From positions 1 through 64,000 of the forward strand of contig VDFB02321241.1 of the NCBI GenBank assembly GCA_007258455.2: a DNA stretch of 64,000 nucleotides. The letters run 5' to 3'. Source of the stretch: Sequoia sempervirens (lineage: Eukaryota > Streptophyta > Pinopsida > Cupressales > Cupressaceae). A program made the position numbers and the translations under genes. Positions 25,167 to 33,795 of the stretch are shown here, one piece after another (position 1 is the first letter of the stretch; the number at the start of each line of letters is the position of its first letter). The notes below the pieces were generated by a model that saw only the letters and a program-made list of their open reading frames with translations, was not told where the DNA came from and did not search any database.

Positions 25167-26931
25167 TGTAGTGTAGAAAAATGTATCCCTTTACATTTTC
25201 ACACTTGTTTGGGCCCTTGTGAACCAAATAGACTTAATTATGCCTTATTTAGGGTGTTGTAAAGTTTTTTCTTGCACTTTCACACTAATCTAGGGTTTTA
25301 TTAATTAGTTGGGCTTCTTTATGCTTTAATTGGCCTTATTTTGCATCCAAAAGCCTTAATTAATGCATATTTTTTAGGATAATCTTGAAATTTACCAATA
25401 TCCAATCATAATTCATGTGTTTTTGGATTGTATGGCCTAGATTTAGTGATCTAGGACTCATATGCCACCTTGAGCATATGGGTACCACCTAAGTTTTGAG
25501 GCCTTAATATGAATTTCACATTAAACTAAGCATTTCTTGAAAAATGTGTCCTAAGCTTAGCCTAATGGGACTCATACGCCACAACTAGCATATGAGTCCC
25601 ACTTAGCTTAGACCTAAATTAAATTCAAATTCTTGGTAGTATTTTATTCTCCTAGATCTAATGTTGGTTTGTAGCGTTGTAATTTCAAGAAATTTGGCAT
25701 AAAAAGTATAAATACAAGGTTATTTCACATATTTTCTCCTAGAAATTCAAGTGTTCAAGCATTATAGAAAATTTGAGTTCACAAGAGCATTCAAGAGTCT
25801 ACAAGAGCATACAAGAGAATTCAAGAGCCGATTATCAAGCATTTTGGAGCATTATTCAAGTATTGAGCATCATGTCAAAGTCATCATGCATCATGTTTTT
25901 TTTTGAGCTAACATTTGTGATGTAGGGTTTCATGATTCAAGCAAGATTCAATACAAGATTCATATCATTAAATCAAGAGTCAAGATCCAAATTCATGCTA
26001 GTCAATTCATACATGTTTGCAACATCTTATTTAAGGGTTTGGTGATTTGTAACATTGCATATTTGTTCATTCATCATTCCTCCTTTCTATTCAATTTTCT
26101 TTCAAGGTTTGATTACCAAAACGGGGTTTGACCAAGGAAAACTCCTTTCCACTATCAAAAAAATATTTTTCCCTCTCTTTAGTGTGTGATTTGTAGATCT
26201 AGGTTGAAGATACATTAAAGAGCAAGATTGGAAAGAAGTTTTCAAGGTTGCAAAGTTGTCATTGAAGGTTTCACCTTGTTTAGAAGATCACTAAAAGACA
26301 ATTACAAAGAAAAATTTAGCATCTCAAATCTAGAAATCGGGTTGAGAAGGAAGAGAAAAAATAGGAGAGCATATTATGATCTTGACCTTCCAAAAAGATG
26401 AGTAGGATTGATACACCACAACTAGTGTATGAGTCCCAGTACATGGCTTTTTCTAGTTTTCAGGAGTTCTAGACTTGTCACTACCAAATTTGTGTTCTTG
26501 CCTAGAAACCCTAATCTAGAACTAAATCGCCCAACCTAGTGTATGAGTCCCACTGTGCATTAAATTCAGTATTTTTTAGCATTTTAGACCTTGTTCCAAG
26601 CTTCTACAGGTTTCCAAGTGTACCTTTGTACTTTTTCTAGTTTATTATTCTAATTCGCATTCAATTCCAAGTCATTCATTTGAGTTTTGCATAGCATTAT
26701 GTTTTTTCATTAGATCTTCCATGTTACTAGTCTTTCTAAGACCTAGCTTGGTGGTGAACCCCCTTTTTAGCATTTAAATGTATTTAAACATACCCTAGGA
26801 CAACCTTTAGCAGATATCTTTCCCTTATTCCATCCTTGGATTCAGGTCTCTAGGGTTTCCTTGAATGAGAAGTGTAGGAAATTAGTTGTTCTATCTCCCA
26901 AGCATTAGGAATGACAATTTTCAACCTTTAA
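25167..26931 (+). repeat. 3' LTR of the Tat-like element
   Basis: Starts TGTAGTGTAGAAAAATG and ends CAACCTTTAA, where the 5' copy has CA. TATA box at 25,707-25,714. Four palindromes match those of the 5' LTR: 25,453-25,485, 25,567-25,600, 26,404-26,437 and 26,518-26,551. The visible differences from the 5' LTR are numerous, so the insertion is not recent. Confidence 0.85.
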
Positions 26932-26936
26932 GATAC

Positions 26937-27120
26937 AAATAATAATCCATAGAACCTCCTCACTACAAATCCATACTATGATTCTTGGGTGGTGGGTAAA
27001 TACTATGAGAAAAGGGATCCAACTCTAGTAGTTGTTGCATATAGGTGGGGACAATGTGACGAAGAGCTTATTAATGTTACCAATAGAAATTCTCTATTTA
27101 AGCTCCAAGCGAGGTATATT
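26937..27120 (+). pseudogene. Clathrin heavy chain pseudogene, 3' part of exon g
   Basis: Continuation of the exon broken at 17,241. The frame reads TNNNP, stop, [55 protein letters not shown]. This is a highly conserved leg segment of clathrin heavy chain. It has one early stop in place of the usual PEH context and several substitutions. The match fades after ARY; downstream clathrin exons are absent. Confidence 0.9.
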
Positions 27121-27879
27121 CTGAAGAGTCATCTGGGTTATGACTTGAGTTAAGAGAAATTTCCAACCCATAAGATTGTAGTTATGGACAGTTTTAAACC
27201 CTAAAATGAAGGCTTTTTTTCCATGCATGACCGAAACTTTTAAAACCTCATGAAAGGATGATAAGGAAAACAAGCTAAGATTTCAAGGGGGAGTTTGAGC
27301 ATTCATGAAAAAGGCTTAACAATTTGGTAGTTCTATTAGCAGTCAAAGACATCATGAGAGCATCTAGGAGAGGATTAGAAAAATAGTAAAGACAAATATG
27401 GTGACAAGGACAACAATTTAAGCTTCTTGGGGGCAGTTTGAGGGTATCTAGGAGCTTCACAACCAGCTGGAGTACTCTTTTAGAAGCCAGGGGAGACCAA
27501 GTCAAGCAACAAGACCTCTTGGGCGTGTAAAATAGGTTTACCTATTTTTAAGCATGAGAACTTAGTCAATTTTAGTTCCTATATGCTCTCCCATGCTTGG
27601 GATGAGATATAGGACCCTTAGGCTTCATTTTTCAAGTAGTTCTTTCATGTTTTGGAGCTATATAAGCAAAAAATAGAGCATTGTAACTCAATTTTCTTAG
27701 TCACAACACTAAGAAACACACTTTGTAACACACTTTTCAATGCAAAGACACATACTTAAATCTTGTATCTACTTTAAGAACACCTTTTCTCAATAAAATT
27801 TTAGTATTTTTCCTTCTTAACAGTTGTTTCATTATGTGAAAATGAATGATTGATTATGTTTTTTTGTGTTTTATGTTTA
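27121..27879 (+). repeat. LTR-like sequence of unknown family
   Basis: TTTCAAGGGGGAGTTTGAGC at about 27,276 resembles a polypurine tract followed by an LTR start. TATATAAGC occurs near 27,657 and AATAAAATTTT near 27,794, as in a copia-type LTR. A possible span is 27,293-27,833. No target duplication or second copy was found, so this is tentative. Confidence 0.35.
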
Positions 27880-28446
27880 AACCTCAAAATCATTGTCTCA
27901 TTTCCAACACTTTTAAGCAAAAATCAGTGAACAAAAACAATTAAATAAACTACTAATTGACATAAATCAGTGAATAAATATAACTAAATATACTACCACT
28001 TGACATAAATCAGTGAATAAATATACTACCAATTGACAAAAAATAGTGAATAAATATGACTAAATATATGACTAAATCAATGACTAAAAATATACTACCA
28101 AATTGATCAATCAAAATAACCAATAAATGACTAAAAATGGTTTAGTCATAAATTTGGCTGCATTATAAATGACCGACAATAAACTACTAATGGTCATGTT
28201 ACCAAGCTTAGTGAGTAAATATGACTAAATATATGACTAAATCAGTGACTAAATTAACAACTAGATATACTACCAAATTGATCAATCAAAACCACCAAAT
28301 AAATGACTAAAATTGGTTTAGTCATAAATTTGGTCATGTTATAAATAACCGACAATAAATTACTAATGGTCACGTGACCAAGTTTAGTCATTTATATACA
28401 ATTTTCAATAGTTTTTTTAGTCATTTATTATTGTTTTCTACTAGTG
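27880..28446 (+). mobile_element. 3' terminus of a CACTA element (subterminal repeats and TIR)
   Basis: Dense copies of TGACTAAA and its reverse complement TTTAGTCA fill the interval. They are organised in a roughly 178-bp tandem duplication (GTGAATAAATATGACTAAAT near 28,011 and GTGAGTAAATATGACTAAAT near 28,211). The end TTTTCTACTAGTG at 28,434-28,446 is the reverse complement of the CACTAGTAGAAAA terminus typical of plant CACTA elements. LINE coding sequence starts directly after it. The matching CACTAG start was not found in the window. It may lie left of base 1, which would make the transposase at 2.7-6.1 kb part of the same element. Confidence 0.72.
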
Positions 28447-28811
28447 ATTGTTAAAACAACAGGTCAAGATGTGGAACAAAAACCATTTGGAAATATATTT
28501 GAAGAGAAAATACACTTGGAAATGGAACTAGAGGAAGTAAATGCAAGTGTGATAACTAGGGTCATGGATGAGGAGCTCTTCATGAAGGAGAGAGAAATAC
28601 TAAAACAATGGGAGGAGGTGATAGCTAGAGAAGAGGTGTTCTAGCGCCAAAAGTCTCTAGAAATATGGGTAAAAGAGGGAGACAAAATTGGAAGTTCTTT
28701 CATAATTCCATAAGATTCAAAAGGGAAGTGAAAAAAATCTTCAATTTGAAGAAGGAGAATGGGGAGGTGGTGGAAGGGGCAGTAGATATTGCGGCAAAAG
28801 TGGTGTACTTT
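28447..28811 (+). pseudogene. LINE ORF2 fragment, part 1 (before reverse transcriptase)
   Basis: Reads NIFEEKIHLEMELEEVNASV, MDEELFMKEREILKQWEEVI, AREEVF, then a stop where the family has tryptophan, then RQKSLEIWVKEGDK. This is the linker between endonuclease and reverse transcriptase in plant L1-type LINEs. A frame change follows within FFHNSIRF and FNLKKENGEVVEGAVDIAAK. The coding is open up to the CACTA end at 28,446. It is cut at VVYF by an LTR element and resumes at 41,122 with FHQLLNNSEGSN. Confidence 0.85.
28807..28811. repeat. Left target-site duplication of the gag-only LTR element
   Basis: ACTTT; the right copy at 41,117-41,121 is GCTTC (two transitions). Removing the element and one copy restores GTGTACTTTTTTCATCAAC, in frame for the LINE. 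Confidence 0.65.
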
Positions 28812-29095
28812 TGGTGCAGGGGCACCCAAGCATATGAAGTTTGCATCAAGTGGTCAATATGTCAAGTAGTGGTGATAGGGTCTTTTAGCATGAGATGAGG
28901 TTTGTTAATTCTAAATAAGGTCTTTGGAGACCAATTTATTATGTAATAGGGTGGCTTTTAAGTCTTTGGTATCAAATAGGGTGAAAAGTTGCAAAAGTGT
29001 AAAAATGTTGTCATAGCAAAAATTGACAAAATTTGCAACATTTAGGAATGTGAAGGGTCTTGGAAGTTTAAAAGGTAATTGTTGATGGTGTTTTA
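28812..29095 (+). repeat. 5' LTR, first part
   Basis: Nearly identical to 39,782-40,060: shared GTTTGCATCAAGTGGTCAAT and GATGAGGTTTGTTAATTCTA. It is cut after GGTGTTTTA by the minus-strand element. Confidence 0.9.
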
Positions 29096-30209
29096 TGTAC
29101 AACAACAACACAGACAAGATGTAATATCCTATCTCTCTTGAAAGGTAAATCTCTATCAGCAAGCCTCAAGAGATAACCCCAAGGTCTCTAATGTCAGGTC
29201 TTGACAATGCATAAACAACTCAGTGATAAATGTGAAATTGTTGTTAATCACAATGGGACCTTACTACAAGCAAACTATTGAATCAATTTTATCAGATTTA
29301 ACAACATATTGATACTTCAATCCTAGGTTTAACCCAATATTTAAAGAAATAGCAAAAGAATGAGGGCTTCAAAGAGATTTCTAAATCTAATACTACTCCT
29401 AAGATCAACAATGAAAGTAACCAATACTCGAAATGGACCAATCCCTCAAAACTGATCTCTATTTGACACAAATAAATCTGCAATCTTACATAGAACAGTG
29501 CAATGTTCTGAGGTGTTAGGATTTTCAAATCATGAGCATTCATTCAACAACCCTATTGCAGCTGGAATGAATGAATCCTCACAATCAAACATAACCACAC
29601 AAAATATGAAGTCCAAGCTAACTTTGCAAAGCAACTAACAATCAGTTGGTTGCAAAAATTATGGACTGAAGGATCGCTGCAACATTCAAATATTGAATCA
29701 CAAGCATCATCAAAGAAAACCTAACCTAAATATTAACCTTCTCAAAGAAATTTTAAAGATTGAATAACAAGAACCATGCAAGACAAGAGGAAACAAGTAT
29801 GGCACCAAATCACAATGTCATTCCTTGTATTCAAATTATCCACTGTAGCAACAATTCCAGTGTTTAGTTACAACATTTGCTTAAGAATACCTACTTGCTA
29901 ACTTACTCTTCTTCTAACTAATTCTACTTTCTATGTTCTGGTGACAAAATCTAATCTTCTAACTATCTAACACTTTACAAATGAGGCCAAATGCCCAATT
30001 TATAGAAATCCCTAGAAAACCTGTCGGCTAGGCAAGGGTTTCGCAGCAATAACTTGGCACAACAACCCAGCCAGGAGCGTCTTTGAAATGGGTCAAACGG
30101 GTATTAAATTCACATCTCATCGAAGTCGGCCTCGGATCTGCAATGCAGCTCAGACGACGCACGGGAAGATAATAGGGAAGCACAAATCATGCTGCAGCCC
30201 ATCATTAGC
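29096..30209 (-). other. 3' flank of the large minus-strand coding region
   Basis: No ORF of note. Contains a perfect 13-bp hairpin (30,168-30,180 GATAATAGGGAAG with 30,213-30,225), 32 bases apart, which could be a termination or RNA-structure signal. That role is speculative. Confidence 0.45.
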
Positions 30210-33200
30210 TCTCTTCCCTATTATCCCCATGTCGATTTGACTCTTCATGCAGCTTCAAGAATGCTACATCTAAGTCGGCCACAGGTGGTACTGGCAGAAC
30301 CCTAAATCACCTCTCAATGGATGCAATTTCATCCCTTGAGTGTTTGAATGACTTATCCCAATCTACCTTATATGTCACATGCTTATCAATAACTGTGAGG
30401 TAGGTGGCCGCATCATCCAGTTGGTGCTCAGAAATAGAACCATCATCAAGTGGTGCATACACATCATGTCACCATTCTCTCAACCGTTCCAAGCTCAAGT
30501 ACTTGGGCATGATCTTTCTTCTTCCCATCATGATTTCAAAGAAGGCAATGGAACCATTGTAAACCCTAGCTAGGGTGTCATCAATCTGCTTGCTTCGTTT
30601 ATGAATCTTTTTCAGCACCTTCTGCCTAATTTGTAGTGCCTCAAACCACTCCCAAGGTTCGACAGCTCTAGAGGAAGGAAGAATCTCGTCGCTTACCAAC
30701 CTTTCCTAGGTGTATTCCATTAGAGTTCTAGTTTTCTACAGAAGGAGGTCTGTATCCTCCTTATCTTGTGCCAACACCTGTTTCAACCATTCAGTCACCA
30801 TGATAGCATCCTTCCCAATTGATAAAATCTCCTTAATAGCTTCATCACCCTTTTCTTGCACCCCTTTCAACCAATTCACAGTGGCAAGGGTGGAATCCTT
30901 CATCTTTTCTAGCTCAATTATGGTCTCCTGAGGTAAAGGATTGGTAGCAGAGGAGGAAGGATTGATGGACTGCAGTGGCTTCATTAATTCCTCTAAGCAC
31001 TTCCTAAGATTTTCATTTTCCCTCCTCAGCTCCTGCTTGGTCTTCATTTCCCTTCTCAATCTATCCACAATAACTGTACTAGAGACCTCATAGTCCTCAA
31101 TGTCCTGCTCAACTAATGTAGGTCCTAGATTGAAAGTCTGAATATTGTAGTCCTTTCCAACCACATCATCCCTATTTTTATCTAGAATAGGGGTAGCAAT
31201 ATGAATGACCTTGTTATGTGCCTCATCTCTCTCAACCCGTGAGACCACCCTAGCCTTCTTCTTACCTTTATCTTTTCCAATCCTGGCTAGTAGTGCATCC
31301 CAATTCGGTGGACTATCCTCCACTACTACCTATTTTCTCTTTATTTCTTTCTCCAGCCACTCCAGAATAGTGGGCTCCAATTGCACTTGGCTCTGCCCCA
31401 TTTCTTCTTGTTGATCTCTCGCTATCTCTTCATTCGAATTATGTTCATCAAGATTTTCATCTATCTTACTTTCTTCCTCTTCAACATATTCCTCCTCTTG
31501 TTCAAGTGATGGATCTTTCACTGCCTCTACCTCCCTTGGAGGAGATTCAACTACTTCAATTCTAATAGGAGAGTTTGCATGTGCAACCATAGGGGACTGC
31601 ATTATCTTTTCAATTTCTGCCTCTGCAATATGAACATCACCCTCATGAAATTCTTCACCTTCAGTATCTAGATGATCCACACCCTTTTCATCCTCACCTG
31701 GATCACCTTGAGCTTTGTGAGTGGTAGGCACATCATCATGCTGCTCCTCATGAGAGACCACCGGAGGTAGGTCAGTCCTAGGCACATTGTCCCTAGGAGA
31801 AGGAGTCCCAGACCTCCTTGTATATACTTTGGACTTCTCCCTTGAACTTTCAACATCCACTACTAGTGGAGTAGCCTTTTTTTCCCCAACCTCGAAGCTA
31901 GCCTTCTCTGACAATTTTATAATTCTTATTCTTTTGGGTGCAGGATCACAAACCTCAGGATTTTTTTTTTCAGTCTCTTTCTACCCAGACTTCTTAGTCA
32001 TAGTCCTTTTATTAGCTTTTAGCCTTCTTTGTTTCACTGTTTCCTGGGCCTCTTCTCCCTAAACACATTTTTCTTAACCTTGGATGGAGAGTCCAACTTA
32101 ACTTTACCTTTAGGATTCCACTTGGTGGATTCTTCAGAGGTGGAGTGGGGATCTAAATCTCCCATCAGGTCATATGTGCATTTTACTCCCTTGTTTTCCA
32201 ACTCCCATACTATGTGTTTGAGCCACATCTTGGTAACCTTGATAACTAGATCCATCAATTGTTTCAATTCTGTTTGCTCCTCCTCTAAACACTCTACATC
32301 ACCAATCAGTCTATCTTTTACTGCTTCATATGGATGGTCCTAAATTAAGTTCCCATCATCTTCCAACTGACTAGGAATTTCCCTTACGTTATACAATCGA
32401 ACTACATCTACTGGAAGCCAGGAGAATTTCTTCTTTCTGACCTCAAATTCATCACCGCAGTTGGCCCAGTAGTCCTCCAAATTTACCTTATGGCTATATT
32501 CTCTGCTGGCCTTCTTTTGAGCCTCTCCTGTGATGTCAAATATGGACCTCTTGGAGTGGGAAGACAAACCAAGAGCACTTAATTCTTCTTCTAAATCCTG
32601 GGTGGAACCAACGGAAGGACAAACCTCTCTGGTGCCAATCCTTAGTGGGAGATCTCCACCAAATCCTATCTTGTGCTTGTCCTTCTTGACAATGGCATCG
32701 AAGTCACAAATCTACCTAGTGACTTCCAACAAAATAATGTGATCAGTGGGGTACCTTGGAAGTCTGTATGGGGGCCCCTAGCAGCCATCAATCCAAATGT
32801 AGGAGAAGGTTGGGAACTGAATGAACCAGGCTCCATATTTCTTGATGAGCTCCTTTGCTTGATCTGAAATTCTAACATGCTTTGCTTCCTAAAGAATTCT
32901 AGTGATATGCATGGTAAATGCATCATTTTCCCTCCTATAGTCTGAGCTTCCTAAATATAGCTAAGGGAAAACTTCATAGATGATATCCTATCCGAAAATT
33001 CCCTTTGTATCCAATCCTTTGTAGGGATGGAATCTAGCAAGTGCATAGACCAAATATGAGGTCATTGTGAAGGTCTTTGTCTGCAACACATTAGAAAATT
33101 GTTTGTGAATTACTTAGCTGATGACCCTTGCCCAATGGTAGTCAATTTTCTCTTGTTCCATCCTTACAATTGCATGGCACATCCAATTCTCAAATGTACC

Positions 33201-33795
33201 AGCACTCTTTAATCCAACCACCCTGCTAAGAAAGGTGATGGCATCATAGTATTCCTTCTTGAATTTTGCTCTGAACAACTACTTAGGCAACTTGGAATAG
33301 TGTGACTTGGGCTTCTCCAGCCAGGAGTTGATCAGCTGCTGTGACTTCACAGTTTGTTCATCGCAGAACTCCTGACCTACTTGAATGGTGAATCCCACCA
33401 CATGAGACCGTTCTAGCATATCAAAGGCCTGGGCAATGGAGACCGGGTTGAGATTTGAAACAACTCTCCCTTTAGGCCCAATAATCCTTTGTGTAGTATC
33501 CTAATCATAGTGTCTGGCGCACTCAAGGACCAGCTCATAGCAGTGCACTGTAGAAGGGAAACCAGCTACATGGGACAAGCCTGATTCCATCATCCTTCTA
33601 GTCACCAAAGGAGGATCCTTAGCCACCATCCTGGCTTTAAATTCCTCATAGTCCTAGAGGCCAACATTCGTATCAATGACTTTTGACCAGAAAGAAGTGA
33701 TCTTACTCTCCAGGACCTTGCTCTTAATGTCCAGCTTGATCCTCTCTACATCAAACAATGAGGAACCAGCTATCGCCTTGCTTGATTCAACCTAT
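30210..33795 (-). pseudogene. Large decayed polypeptide of unknown family, about 1,190 codons
   Basis: Reading down from 33,795, one protein can be followed through many stops and a few frame changes. The N-terminal part contains SSLFDVERIKLDIKSKVLES, ECARHYD, then RIIGPKGRVVSNLNP, FRAKFKKEYYDAITFLSRVV and ENWMCHAIVRMEQEKIDYHW. The middle part has SKRSIFDITGEAQKKASREY and WLPVDVVRLYNVREIPSQLE. An acidic, glutamate-rich stretch follows (31,330-31,914), then a coiled-coil-like stretch (30,736-31,323: VDRLRREMKTKQELRRENEN). The C-terminus includes EPWEWFEALQIRQKVLKKIH and DDGSISEHQLDDAATYLTVI. I recognise no named domain. Length and decay suggest a gag-like or structural protein of a repetitive element. 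A motif shared with the ORF at 13,213 suggests a family. Confidence 0.6.

Larger units (their letters stand above)
17242..26931 (+). mobile_element. Non-autonomous Ty3/gypsy (Tat/Ogre-like) LTR element inserted in clathrin exon g
   Basis: Two long terminal repeats of about 1.74 and 1.77 kb flank a gag/protease region. The 5-bp target duplications are GATAT (17,237-17,241) and GATAC (26,932-26,936), and joining the flanks restores the clathrin reading. The interior has gag and a protease-like segment of the Tat type. From 22,560 to 25,150 I see no reverse transcriptase, RNase H or integrase, so the element would have needed enzymes in trans. The 5' LTR begins TT instead of TG, a point change. 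Confidence 0.88.

Noticed and set aside
26967..26976. CACTACAAAT as the 5' end of the CACTA element
   Set aside because: These bases are codons of the clathrin segment LTTNP and need no other explanation.
13879..27120. A functional clathrin heavy chain gene
   Set aside because: Internal stops, frame changes, duplicated exon blocks, missing ends and a 9.7-kb insertion in an exon.
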